From NCBI GenBank assembly GCA_040222235.1, contig JAVKDO010000001.1, forward strand, positions 1-64,000: DNA of 64,000 nucleotides. Direction: 5' to 3'. The translations under genes and the position numbers were made by a program. Shown here one piece after another: positions 17,467-26,533 of the stretch. A model generated the notes under the pieces. The model was given only the letters and a program-made list of their open reading frames with translations, had not been told where the DNA came from and searched no databases. The stretch is from UBA6059 sp040222235 (GTDB taxonomy: Bacteria > Bacteroidota > Bacteroidia > Cytophagales > Cyclobacteriaceae). Numbering within the stretch: the first letter of the stretch is position 1; every line of letters begins with the position of its first letter.

Positions 17467-18492
17467 TTAGTCTTTTATTCTACGGGTGGAATCACGTAAT
17501 ATCAACTTGCTAGGAACAATACGCTTCTCATGGATGGGACTATCGACCTTAACCTCTTTGAGTAGGAGTTCTGCTGCGATCCTCCCGAGTTCGTATGCGG
17601 GTATTTCGACACTTGACAAGGATGGCTCTGTAAAAGCGGAGAAGTAGTCATTGTTAAAACCGATTACGCAGATATCCTCAGGTATACGAAGGCCTCTCTG
17701 TTTGATGGTATGCATTATCTCCAGTGCACCCTGATCGTTGATAGCAAATATACCATCCGGTGGATTAGGAAGGTCGAGCAGATGATTGGTATACTCTCTG
17801 ACATTGGTAGCTGTATGCGACGAGTAGATGATCAGCTCCTCATCGATGGGGAGGTTATGACTAATCAGGGCGTCTTGGTAACCCTTCAGTCGCCATCGAC
17901 TGTTATAAAGATTGAGTGGGCCCGATACACGTGCGATCCTGCTGCAGCCCATCTCTATGAGGTGGCTGGTAGCATTGAAGGCTGCTTCATAGTTATCGGA
18001 CATTACTTTAGGTGTCTCCAGGCTATCAATCACACGATCAAAAAACACAAGGGGAACACCCTTATCAATTATTTTCTGAAACGGTCTTTCTGATGATGTC
18101 TCCTTCGATACTGAAATGATGATGCCGTCTACCAGGCTATTGAGCAGCGTTTGAATGTTGTTGTACTCTATATGCTGTGATTCATTACTCTGACATACCA
18201 TGATGTTGTAACCCGCTTTGCTCGCCTCGTCTTGAATGCCACCAATGGCTTTAGAGAAAAACCGATTGACCATCTCAGGGATGATCACTCCTATAATATT
18301 GGTTTGCTTCTTGCGCAGACTCAAGGCAATCGAGTTCGGTTGATAGTCAAGTTGCTGAGCGAGTTCCAGTACTGCCTCTTTTGTCTTTGGGTTGATATCA
18401 GAGTGATTGGTCAGGGCACGAGAAACAGTCGACGTGGAAATTCCTAGTTTCTTGGCAATATCTTTAATCGTGACTGTACTACTACGAAGCAT
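17467..18492 (-). CDS. LacI-family transcriptional regulator
   Basis: The N-terminal helix-turn-helix (VTIKDIAKKLGISTSTVSRAL) and hinge helix with Leu (NSIALSLRKKQTN) are canonical. A periplasmic-binding-protein-like effector domain follows from about residue 60 (IIGVIIPEMVNRFFSKAIGGI, GIIISVSKET, VPLVFFDRVID, DGIFAINDQGALEIM, EDICVIGFNNDYFS). The frame opens at a TTG (18498), but the ATG at 18492 is a better start. A minus-strand TAnnTTTG (18496-18503) abuts the start, so the transcript may be nearly leaderless. A perfect palindrome 58 bases upstream is a likely autoregulatory operator. The effector is presumably a sugar or uronate from the locus, which is inference. Confidence 0.93.
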   Translation of the reverse strand: MLRSSTVTIKDIAKKLGISTSTVSRALTNHSDINPKTKEAVLELAQQLDYQPNSIALSLRKKQTNIIGVIIPEMVNRFFSKAIGGIQDEASKAGYNIMVCQSNESQHIEYNNIQTLLNSLVDGIIISVSKETSSERPFQKIIDKGVPLVFFDRVIDSLETPKVMSDNYEAAFNATSHLIEMGCSRIARVSGPLNLYNSRWRLKGYQDALISHNLPIDEELIIYSSHTATNVREYTNHLLDLPNPPDGIFAINDQGALEIMHTIKQRGLRIPEDICVIGFNNDYFSAFTEPSLSSVEIPAYELGRIAAELLLKEVKVDSPIHEKRIVPSKLILRDSTRRIKD

Positions 18493-18549
18493 ATGCAAAT
18501 ATAACCTATCGCAATGCCAAAGATTCTACCCTCCATTGGTTGAAGTTTA

Positions 18550-18561
18550 GCAAACGTTTGC
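18550..18561. promoter_or_regulatory. LacI-type operator, perfect palindrome
   Basis: GCAAACGTTTGC is a perfect 12-base palindrome with the central CG typical of LacI-family operators. It lies 58 bases upstream of the lacI ATG. A copy changed only at the eleventh position occurs upstream of the TonB receptor gene at 21802. Confidence 0.75.
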
Positions 18562-18586
18562 AACGTATTTTGAATGATGTAAAATT

Positions 18587-18610
18587 GGGAACGATCCCGG
18601 GCACGTGCCC
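18587..18610. promoter_or_regulatory. two adjacent CG-centred palindromes in the lacI-sigma gap
   Basis: GGGAACGATCCC (18587-18598, arms GGGA/TCCC) is followed directly by the perfect palindrome GGGCACGTGCCC (18599-18610). Both lie between the divergent lacI and ECF sigma genes, 111-135 bases before the sigma start. They may bind the LacI protein or another dimeric regulator. Confidence 0.5.
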
Positions 18611-18642
18611 ATAAAAAAATGGCAATTTAAGAGTCAATTTGT

Positions 18643-18654
18643 AATCAATTGATT
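18643..18654. promoter_or_regulatory. perfect AT-rich palindrome before the sigma gene
   Basis: AATCAATTGATT is a perfect 12-base palindrome 68 bases upstream of the sigma factor start. The sequence is AT-rich, so chance is possible. Confidence 0.3.
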
Positions 18655-18721
18655 CATATAATTCATTAAACTAGTAATAGGAAAGCAAAATTGTTAAAGA
18701 TCAAAACCAAGAATATACGCT

Positions 18722-19309
18722 ATGATGACTGCTGTAACTACCCGGGATATTGATTTGAATTTGAAGGCTAGAAGAGATGAAATTGATTTACTTATCAGAA
18801 AGTTTTTAAGTCAAGGTGAGGAGCAAGTGTTTGACTTATTGTTTAGAAAAATGTACGCCCCCTTGTGTCATTTTGCTCTGAAGATGGTCAATGAAAAAAC
18901 AGCGGCTGAGGAAGTTGTCAGTGACGTATTTCTAAAGCTATGGAATCATAGAGATTATATTGAAATTAACACTTCTGCCAAGTCTTATCTCTACGCCTCA
19001 GTACGTAATAAGTCACTAGACTTTTTAAGAAAAGAAAAAAAGAAACCCATTCAACATGAAATTTCCGCAGCAGCTAATTGCATGGATAATTGTGTTAGCG
19101 TACTTGATTCGCTCGCTTTAGAAGACCTGAATAGAAAAGTTCAAATGACGATGTGTGAATTACCACCCAAATGTCAGCTTATTTTCCGTATGAGTAGAGA
19201 AGAGGGTTTAAGATACGCTGAGATTGCTGACCAACTAGATTTATCTGTCAAAACAATCGAGACTCAAATGGGTCGAGCTTTAAAGCACATGAAAGAAAAA
19301 TTGCTTTAG
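18722..19309 (+). CDS. ECF-type RNA polymerase sigma-70 factor
   Basis: The 195-residue protein has sigma region 2 (FDLLFRKMYAPLCHFALKMV, then AEEVVSDVFLKLWNHRDYI and SYLYASVRNKSLDFLRKEK) and region 4 (LPPKCQLIFRMSREEGLRYAEIADQLDLSVKTIETQMGRALKHMKEKL). It thus belongs to the Bacteroidota FecI-like ECF group that often controls polysaccharide loci. Such factors are usually followed by a FecR anti-sigma gene and a SusC receptor with a secretin-and-TonB signalling domain; neither is seen here, and the receptor at 21857 lacks that N-terminal domain. The codon use is notably AT-rich compared with the core genes. Confidence 0.92.
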   Translation: MMTAVTTRDIDLNLKARRDEIDLLIRKFLSQGEEQVFDLLFRKMYAPLCHFALKMVNEKTAAEEVVSDVFLKLWNHRDYIEINTSAKSYLYASVRNKSLDFLRKEKKKPIQHEISAAANCMDNCVSVLDSLALEDLNRKVQMTMCELPPKCQLIFRMSREEGLRYAEIADQLDLSVKTIETQMGRALKHMKEKLL

Positions 19310-19677
19310 GTGCTTAGTGCCAATTAGAACGTTGTGTATGATAATCATCCCGAGAATGGTGGTCAACCTTGGGAATTGGACAAATAAGCTACTCGGGAGT
19401 GATAATAACGTGCAATACTGTGACTAATTGAAGAAAATTAGTATTAAAAAATTCAGCAAAAAGTAAGACATTTCCAAAGGAGTTTAGCACTCAATTTTAC
19501 TGCTAATTACAATTATTTCACAGAGGATCAGGGCCTTATCTATGTAGTATTAATTAGGCGGCTCGTTTCGACCAATTTTAAATTAAAGGTTTGGTTAGGT
19601 TTTTCTTTGTCCTTCTGTGACAGATCTAATGATATCATGATAAGGGTATCATTAGATTACTACGTCATAATTTTGAT
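19310..19677. other. AT-rich gap after the sigma gene with an inverted repeat
   Basis: No gene is recognisable in these 368 bases, including any FecR remnant that I can identify. The only structure seen is the perfect inverted repeat at 19624-19657. Confidence 0.5.
19624..19657. repeat. perfect 11-base inverted repeat before a small ORF
   Basis: ATCTAATGATA (19624-19634) and TATCATTAGAT (19647-19657) are exact reverse complements separated by 12 bases. The repeat ends 20 bases before the ATG at 19678. It could be an operator or a leader hairpin covering the start region; there is no T-run for a terminator. Confidence 0.6.
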
Positions 19678-19911
19678 ATGGTAGAAGAAATAGAATACAC
19701 ACCTGAGTGGCAATCATTCACTCAACGACTTATTGCTGAGGCTGATGAGAAAGATCAACCCGATCAAAACTGGGTTTTAACTAACACAATTGGGGAAAAT
19801 AACTTTGGCTATGTTTTTCGGGAGCAACAGATGTTTGATACGGAAGCTGGTTTGCAAAGAATAAAGAAAAGAATTAGACAATCTTTCTTCGACAACATTA
19901 AAAAATCATGA
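19678..19911 (+). CDS. small hypothetical protein (77 residues)
   Basis: A charged, soluble-looking 77-residue protein (start MVEEIEYTPEWQSF, then QNWVLTNTIGENNFGYVF and FDTEAGLQRIKKRIRQSFF). I do not recognise it. The C-terminal FDTEAGLQRIKKRI faintly recalls the D-x-x-x-A-x-x-x-hydrophobic-K-x-R-I segment that precedes the membrane helix of FecR anti-sigma factors, and the position after an ECF sigma gene would fit a truncated anti-sigma factor. No membrane segment follows. It could equally be unrelated or not translated. Confidence 0.4.
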   Translation: MVEEIEYTPEWQSFTQRLIAEADEKDQPDQNWVLTNTIGENNFGYVFREQQMFDTEAGLQRIKKRIRQSFFDNIKKS

Positions 19912-20090
19912 CGGCATATTCATACAGCGTCTACTGAGGTAAAGGATATAGAAGAGAGTTGCAATGAGTAGGATACATACAGAGTGCAATTTGAAAAATG
20001 CGGTCACTCTTCGAATGAACAAGTCTGATGTCGACATCAATGTAATAATAGGGTTGTTCAATATTGATTCAAAACGAGCTTATTCAAATT

Positions 20091-21341
20091 ATGAAATTAG
20101 GAAAATACTCCTTTGGTATAGGTGATAGGTTTGCCCATCAGGGACAATATCAGCTTAAAGGGTTTTTACAAGCGCTGGAACAAGGAGTGGTAATCACACC
20201 TGTGTGGAACAAGTCCAACCGTGAGCATATTACGGTAGGTTCATCGCCACTAAGAGTGCGTATAGAGGCTGATGAAGCTGTTAAGCAATTGGGCTGGAAT
20301 AAGGACTATTTTGTTGATGCAGATCATATTACATTAGATACAGTCGATAGATTTATTGCACCCTCCAACTTTTTTACGCTGGATGTCGCTGATAAAATAA
20401 ACACGCCTCTCAGTCCGTCTGAGCTTGCTTTATTTCTTAGTGATCATCAGCAATATTTGGGACAGTTGAAGATTGAAGGTGTTGAAGAGGCATTCACCAT
20501 CACAGAGGATACATTATCAGCAATAGCTAATAAATTTTACAAAGCAATACAGGAGGCCCGTCGGATCTACGATAGTATTAACGAGCAAAAAGCAAGTCAA
20601 TCTTTTGCTGTAGAGGTATCTATGGACGAGGTGGAGTATCCACAGACGCCTTTAGAGTTATTCTTCATCCTACTTCTCCTATCGGAAAGTAATATTCCGG
20701 TAGATACCATAGCACCTAAGTTTACCGGTAGATTTAATAAGGGGGTTGATTATGATGGTGATATCAATGCGTTTTCCCAAGAGTTTGAGCAGGACATTTT
20801 GGTGATCAAGCACTGTATTAAGTATTTCAAGCTACCGAAAAATTTAAAACTGAGCGTCCACACGGGAAGCGATAAGTTTTCGCTCTATCCGGTGATTCAT
20901 AATTTGATCAAGAAGCATGATGTAGGTCTACATCTTAAGACAGCAGGTACCACCTGGCTTGAAGAACTGATTGGCCTAGCGGAATCTGAGGGGGACGGGC
21001 TTAATCTCGCTAAGTCCATTTACCAATCGGCAATGGCCAGGTACGATGAGCTAACTGGACCTTATGCCACCGTACTTAACATAGATCGTGAGAAGCTGCC
21101 TTCATTTGGCATAGTGGATAGATGGTCTGGGGAACTATTTGCGCTCAGCTTGAGGCATAACCAATCGGATGAGTTGTACAATCCAGATTTTCGACAATTG
21201 CTCCACACGGCCTACAAGATAGCTGCGGAGCGAGGGCATGAATACCTGAGTGCCTTGACACGTGATAGTGAGATAATCGGTCGCAATGTCCACGAAAACA
21301 TCTTCAACAGGCACATTACACCACTCTTCCTTGGAAAATAG
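20091..21341 (+). CDS. uxaE: tagaturonate/fructuronate epimerase UxaE
   Basis: The protein (about 416 residues from the ATG at 20091; an upstream TTG at 20064 is also in frame) matches the UxaE family from its N-terminus MKLGKYSFGIGDRFAHQG onward. Further family-like segments are NADADHITLDT-like VDADHITLDTV, HTGSDKFSLYP, VGLHLKTAGTTWLEELIG and GRNVHENIFNRHI. UxaE interconverts D-tagaturonate and D-fructuronate, linking galacturonate to the glucuronate pathway. Its presence argues that galacturonate or a galacturonate-derived product is released by this locus, consistent with the two GH28 genes. Downstream uronate genes (uxaB, uxuA, kdgK) are not in the window. Confidence 0.9.
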   Translation: MKLGKYSFGIGDRFAHQGQYQLKGFLQALEQGVVITPVWNKSNREHITVGSSPLRVRIEADEAVKQLGWNKDYFVDADHITLDTVDRFIAPSNFFTLDVADKINTPLSPSELALFLSDHQQYLGQLKIEGVEEAFTITEDTLSAIANKFYKAIQEARRIYDSINEQKASQSFAVEVSMDEVEYPQTPLELFFILLLLSESNIPVDTIAPKFTGRFNKGVDYDGDINAFSQEFEQDILVIKHCIKYFKLPKNLKLSVHTGSDKFSLYPVIHNLIKKHDVGLHLKTAGTTWLEELIGLAESEGDGLNLAKSIYQSAMARYDELTGPYATVLNIDREKLPSFGIVDRWSGELFALSLRHNQSDELYNPDFRQLLHTAYKIAAERGHEYLSALTRDSEIIGRNVHENIFNRHITPLFLGK

Positions 21342-21856
21342 AGGTGGTTATCAAACCTCCTAAGTGGTACTATTTCTGCTTTTTTACTCTGACCTTGACC
21401 GGTATAGCTAAAACCTAAAAGTGAAATATCGATATGTAGATGGTTCTCAGTTTATTCATAATCATTTGCTTTTTTTGGTATGTCATTGGTATTCAGATTC
21501 ACTGAGGCCTCACAACTGATTTAATAGGGAACGATGGCCTCTAGATCCTGACTGTTACAATAAACCATTTTATCTTGTTTATTTAACGACATGTCCGTTT
21601 AATCGTAATCTGACACACCAGTATTTTATTATTGACAACAAAACGGTAATTCAGGCTACTAGTCTACGTGCCAATCAAATGAGCAGCCTTGAAGAACACA
21701 ACTAAAGAGATTTAAGATACGCTAGAACCGTACTTCTTAATGTGGTGAGAAGTCCATAAAATGTAGTAAAATAAGTCTCTAATCCTGTGTAGGGGTTTAG
21801 TGCAAACGTTTCCGTCTTACTAAAGTGAAGACAAAAACTAATATAACTGACCACAT
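21342..21856. other. regulatory gap before the TonB receptor gene
   Basis: No coding sequence is seen. The 515 bases hold a second GGGAACGAT string (21527-21535), identical to the left part of the palindrome at 18587, and the operator-like site at 21802. I find no clear -33/-7 pair. Confidence 0.5.
21802..21813. promoter_or_regulatory. LacI-type operator upstream of the TonB receptor
   Basis: GCAAACGTTTCC differs from the perfect palindrome at 18550-18561 only at the eleventh base. It lies 44 bases upstream of the receptor ATG, where a bound repressor would block transcription. It ties the LacI regulator to the receptor operon. Confidence 0.65.
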
Positions 21857-24691
21857 ATGATTCTACTCCTACGATTCAGCGTTAAGCTTTTATTCTTAAT
21901 TCTAATTATTAGCCAGTCTGTACATGCTCAATCTGGTGGTACTGTTAAAGGTGTAGTTACTGATGACATGACTGGTGAGTTTTTGCCAGGAGCCACAATC
22001 TCAATAAAGGGAACTACACAGGGAGTTGTCACTGACATTTATGGAAATTTTAGTCTGTATATGTCGGCAGGACAACAGGTCATTGAGATCAGGTATATAG
22101 GTTATGGAGTTGTCGAGAAGGAAGTAATGGTTGAAGCTGGCAAGCTCGTAGAAATAAATGTGGCCATGGAATTAGATTCGTTCATGGGTCAGGAAATTGT
22201 GATAACTGGTCAGGCTGTTGGACAGGCAGCAGCTATCAATCAGCAAATAAACGCCAACACTATCGTTAATGTGGTATCACAAGATAAGATCAGAGAATTA
22301 CCTGATCAAAATGCCGCGGAAACCGTTGGAAGGCTCCCTGGTATTGCTATTCAACGGGATGCTGGTGAGGGTCAGAAGGTTATTGTTCGAGGATTATCTC
22401 CGCGCTTCAACTCGATCACGATAAATGGAGAAAGGATTCCATCTACTTCTTCAGACCGATCTGTTGATCTGAGTATGATGTCACCTGATGTGTTGGCGGG
22501 TATCGAGGTGTTTAAATCATTAACGCCGGATAAGGATGCCGATGCTGTCGGAGGAACAATAAATTTTTTAACGAAAAGGGCAGACTCAGATCCCGAAGCG
22601 CAGATGTGGTTCCAGTATGGTTATAATGGTTTACACGAGGAGTGGGGCCAGATACGAGGAAGTCTTTCTGCGGGAAAGCGATTTTTCAATGATAGGTTTG
22701 GAGCAATAGCAAGTGGCAATTTTCAAAAAGCGAATAGGAATGTTGATCAGATAAGTAATTCTTATTCCGTTGGGCAAGAGCTTGGTGGGGTTAGACAGAC
22801 TATACCTGAAGGAGTTTCAATGAGACAGGATTTTGAAGATAGATATAGATACGGAGGTAGCCTAGTGCTAGACTATCAGTTTAATTCGTCGAATGTTATT
22901 ACACTAAATACACTTGTCCAATTCACCCAGCGAGATAGGGATCGACATAGGTCACAGTATAATGGAGGAAATGGGACAGTTGGCTATCGTCAGGATCATA
23001 TTGAATCATTAACAAGTCTCTTTTCTAACAATATCTCAGGTGAGCACACGCTTGGAAATGCATGGAAGTTGACCTGGAGAGGGTCTGTTTCTAGTACCTC
23101 ACAAGATACTCCTATTAACCATCAGATGAACTTCATTGATAGAGGGGGGGCGGAAGCAGAAGCAACTCCAGAAGCTATTTTCGATAGAGCTATGGAGCTT
23201 CATGACTTGAATAATACGCTTTTGCAAAATGTCACAAATCAAGTTGGAGATAATCGCTCTTTAAACTGGACTGGTCAGGTAGACTTGGAGATACCTGTCA
23301 ATCTTACCAATAGCATAAATGGATTTTTAAAATTTGGAGGAAAAGTTCGTCAAGACACGAGAGAACGGGATGAAACAAGCTTTCAAATATTAGGTATGGA
23401 AAGTTCTTCTGCTGGCTATTTAACTGCAGGCTGGTTGCCGGATGGCTCATACGAGCGAAATGGGAATGGTAATATAAATCTCTACAGTTTCCTGGCCCCA
23501 TTCGATGATCGAGGATATAAAGTATCGGATATCCCCTTCAGGGTTGGGACTGGAGACACACTTCAAGGGCAACATTTAAGTGGTGAAAGAGCGATGGGAT
23601 TTTACAATAATTTCAATCAGGAATATACTCAAAACAATCAGGCGGATTTTGATGATTATTCAGCTTTGGATCGAATTACCTCCGGTTATGCCATGGGTAC
23701 ATTCAATTTGACAAAAACAGTGACGGTGGTCGGGGGTCTCAGAGCAGAAAATACGTTCCTCAGATACAGAGGTGTAGTAGGTAGTTCACAGGATCTTGAT
23801 CAAAACGAAGGCTTAACGCAGAGTGATGACACCCTGAGAACCAGATCTTATTTTGAACTTTTTCCTCAAGTCAATATGAAAATTCAACCAGTATCGTGGT
23901 TCGATATTAGGTTGGCCGCTACCAAAACAATAAATAGGCCGAATTTCCAGAGCCTTGTTCCTTGGAGTCGTCTGGATCAGTTTAACAAAAGACTGACGCA
24001 GGGAAATTTTGATTTGCAGCACATGATCGCATGGAATTATGATGCCTTCTTTTCCTTCTATAATAGACTGGGGCTTTTAACGGTTGGAGGTTTTTACAAG
24101 GAACTTACTAATATAGATTTTAGTAGAGATTCACGATTTACGAATGAGTTTGGAACTGTCTTGTTAAGAACAAGACCTGATAACACCCAATCTACTGCTA
24201 CAGTTCAAGGAGTAGAAATTGATTTGCAGATGAATTTTAGATTCCTTCCTTCTCCTTTTGACGGTATTCTGCTTTCAGCGAACGCTACTTTTATTGAGAC
24301 CAACACTTTTTACCCTTTTCTGGAGGTCTTGAGAAATCCTACCCGTGAATTAGAGTCCGAAAGAGAGGCGCCCATGATAGGCCAACCCAATAGTATTTAT
24401 AACCTATCATTGGGATACGAAAGAGGTGGATTTACAGGCCGGATCTCTTTCATGCATCAGGGGACGGTAGTAGCAGATATAAATGATCGATCAGATACAG
24501 ATACATACACACAGTCATTCGAGCGGGTTGATTTGACGTTTAAACAGCGGGTTAGTGAAAAATTACGCGTCTACATGAACTTTAATAATATTACCAATCA
24601 ACAGGACGTCAACTTGCTGCAAGGTTTGGAAACATCGGTTTCTATGTTTGGCCCAACAGCTGATTTTGGATTACAATTCCAACTAAAATAA
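21857..24691 (+). CDS. TonB-dependent outer-membrane receptor
   Basis: The 944-residue protein has a signal peptide (about 1-24). A carboxypeptidase-regulatory-like domain follows (about 28-110, VKGVVTDDMTGEFLPGATISI), then a plug domain (about 125-245, with RELPDQNAAETVGRLPGIAIQ, VIVRGLSPRFNSITINGERIP and DADAVGGTINFLTK) and a 22-strand-type barrel ending FGLQFQLK. The plug resembles the Xanthomonas/Caulobacter-type receptor family rather than SusC, which agrees with the absence of a SusD gene. It should import oligosaccharides released at the surface. A LacI-type operator sits 44 bases upstream, and the two following genes probably belong to the same transcript, ended at 27001. Confidence 0.93.
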   Translation: MILLLRFSVKLLFLILIISQSVHAQSGGTVKGVVTDDMTGEFLPGATISIKGTTQGVVTDIYGNFSLYMSAGQQVIEIRYIGYGVVEKEVMVEAGKLVEINVAMELDSFMGQEIVITGQAVGQAAAINQQINANTIVNVVSQDKIRELPDQNAAETVGRLPGIAIQRDAGEGQKVIVRGLSPRFNSITINGERIPSTSSDRSVDLSMMSPDVLAGIEVFKSLTPDKDADAVGGTINFLTKRADSDPEAQMWFQYGYNGLHEEWGQIRGSLSAGKRFFNDRFGAIASGNFQKANRNVDQISNSYSVGQELGGVRQTIPEGVSMRQDFEDRYRYGGSLVLDYQFNSSNVITLNTLVQFTQRDRDRHRSQYNGGNGTVGYRQDHIESLTSLFSNNISGEHTLGNAWKLTWRGSVSSTSQDTPINHQMNFIDRGGAEAEATPEAIFDRAMELHDLNNTLLQNVTNQVGDNRSLNWTGQVDLEIPVNLTNSINGFLKFGGKVRQDTRERDETSFQILGMESSSAGYLTAGWLPDGSYERNGNGNINLYSFLAPFDDRGYKVSDIPFRVGTGDTLQGQHLSGERAMGFYNNFNQEYTQNNQADFDDYSALDRITSGYAMGTFNLTKTVTVVGGLRAENTFLRYRGVVGSSQDLDQNEGLTQSDDTLRTRSYFELFPQVNMKIQPVSWFDIRLAATKTINRPNFQSLVPWSRLDQFNKRLTQGNFDLQHMIAWNYDAFFSFYNRLGLLTVGGFYKELTNIDFSRDSRFTNEFGTVLLRTRPDNTQSTATVQGVEIDLQMNFRFLPSPFDGILLSANATFIETNTFYPFLEVLRNPTRELESEREAPMIGQPNSIYNLSLGYERGGFTGRISFMHQGTVVADINDRSDTDTYTQSFERVDLTFKQRVSEKLRVYMNFNNITNQQDVNLLQGLETSVSMFGPTADFGLQFQLK

Positions 24692-24714
24692 TTTTCAATT
24701 AAACACGATACACT

Positions 24715-26496
24715 ATGAAGGCTATTTACTCTAAAAAAAGTATTCTCACCCTATTAATGCTGCTGTCATGCTGGCTGGCTTATTCACAGGGAGATACTTT
24801 GGTGATTGATTCTAACAACGGAGAGATTGGATTGCTCAACGAAGTTATTGTTGCTGATACCACCGATACTGGTGAACGCGCTAATTCAGTTTATGTACTC
24901 AAAAGAGGTCAAACGTATATACTCAGCGGCTCAATAGAAAACAGGTCCGAGGCTGGTGTCAGATATCCTCTTACAATCATTGCAGAGGATGGCGATGGTC
25001 CCCGTCCAAGGATTGTTCCTGGCGCACCTGATGGCGGTTTATCATCACGACCGTTTAGAGCAAGAAGTGACATAACTTTTAAAGGACTATATATCACAGG
25101 CTTGGACGAACTGGGTGGATTGAATCCAGGTCAGAGAATTATTCGAGTATCAGCTGATAATGCAAGAATTATCATTGATGATTGTCACCTTGATCAGGAT
25201 GGGCAAAGTGCATTGAGGCTGGACAACAGTAACAATAAGGTGTATATCACCAATTCGATAATTTCCAATATTGGGCAACCTAACAATACCAATAATGGCC
25301 GATTGATTGATGATCGTGGTAATGACATTGATACTGTTGTAATGGAGAACAACACGATCTACAACATATCCTCGACTATGATGAACGATAGAGGAGGTTG
25401 GATTCAATATGCCAAGCTCAATCAAAATACTATCGTTCATACCGGTCAACGTATTTTTGATTTCGTGGAAACACAAACTGGTATTTTCACCAATAACCTG
25501 GTGATCAATGCCGGCTACTTAGGTACTGATCTGGTGGATACTGTTGGTGCTGTCTACGACGGTCGTTATTTAATTGAATTTGACACATTGTCGGAAGAAG
25601 CTAAAGCTAATCTTCCAGACATTGAGCAAACTTTAACAATATCAAACAACAACATTTACTTGGACTCTATGATCATTAATGCTTATCCGCAAGATACAGC
25701 GGCCTATGCTGATGTGGATTGGGGTATAGAGCCATACCCAGTTTATAATCCTGGGGCAGTAGCGTTTGGTGGAGATCAGTTAGCTACAAATATCATTGAG
25801 TTCGTAAGCTTCTCAAATGGACCTTCCGTAGAGGATCTCATGGTTATAATTGATCAATTCTGGGCAGATCCCAACGGAAATGACGACAAGTCTTCAGTAA
25901 AATCTTGGGATATTTCCGGCGAACCATTTGATTTCAGATATCAAGACTCATTTGAGTCAGCTACTGCATCGTCTACTGGTAATGCTTTAGGTTCTGCACA
26001 ATGGGAGGTGATCTTATCAGGGATAGGTGGTCTTCGACAGAGCTTGGAACAAGCTCAAAGCATGATCGCCGGCGCTGAAGCAGGAGGCAATATTGGGCAG
26101 TACTCTCAGGAATCGATTGATGGGCTGAATGCTGCTATTGCATCAGCGGAAGAAGTATTAGCCGATCCATCGAATACACCTGAAGTGTTTCAGGCTGAAC
26201 AAGACGCTCTAGACCAAGCGATTGCCAACTTTATGGCAGGTCTGATTACCAGCGTGGATAGAGAGCTTACAAATGAGTTTTTAGTGTATCCTAATCCGAC
26301 TACTAATTTCATTGTTTTCCCAGATCCGAATTCGGTGAGTGTCGAAATGTGGTCTATCTCTGGAAGATTTGTTGGAGAAAGTGTAATTCAAGACAATGCT
26401 CGTCTTTCTACAGCGGGCTTACTCAATGGTACCTACATCCTGAGAATTACCCAAAAGGATAAGAGTATCAAAACATTTAAGCTTATCAAGCAATAA
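24715..26496 (+). CDS. T9SS-exported right-handed beta-helix protein
   Basis: The 593-residue protein has a signal peptide (about 1-25), a beta-helix region (about 60-350, with repeated strand-turn units such as NARIIIDDCHLDQDG, NKVYITNSIISNIG and DTVVMENNTIYNI), and an acidic helical segment (about 440-510, SLEQAQSMIAGAEAGG) like FIVAR spacers. It ends in a T9SS sorting domain beginning VYPNPTTNF (about 523) and ending LIKQ. It resembles DUF4957/DUF5123 beta-helix proteins of chondroitinase-B-like fold. Catalytic residues cannot be identified. It directly follows the receptor gene (23 bases), the place SusD usually has, so glycan binding or cleavage at the cell surface is the likely role. 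Confidence 0.8.
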   Translation: MKAIYSKKSILTLLMLLSCWLAYSQGDTLVIDSNNGEIGLLNEVIVADTTDTGERANSVYVLKRGQTYILSGSIENRSEAGVRYPLTIIAEDGDGPRPRIVPGAPDGGLSSRPFRARSDITFKGLYITGLDELGGLNPGQRIIRVSADNARIIIDDCHLDQDGQSALRLDNSNNKVYITNSIISNIGQPNNTNNGRLIDDRGNDIDTVVMENNTIYNISSTMMNDRGGWIQYAKLNQNTIVHTGQRIFDFVETQTGIFTNNLVINAGYLGTDLVDTVGAVYDGRYLIEFDTLSEEAKANLPDIEQTLTISNNNIYLDSMIINAYPQDTAAYADVDWGIEPYPVYNPGAVAFGGDQLATNIIEFVSFSNGPSVEDLMVIIDQFWADPNGNDDKSSVKSWDISGEPFDFRYQDSFESATASSTGNALGSAQWEVILSGIGGLRQSLEQAQSMIAGAEAGGNIGQYSQESIDGLNAAIASAEEVLADPSNTPEVFQAEQDALDQAIANFMAGLITSVDRELTNEFLVYPNPTTNFIVFPDPNSVSVEMWSISGRFVGESVIQDNARLSTAGLLNGTYILRITQKDKSIKTFKLIKQ

Positions 26497-26533
26497 ATCA
26501 AGGGTTAAAGTTTAGATCTAAAAAAATTGAGAT

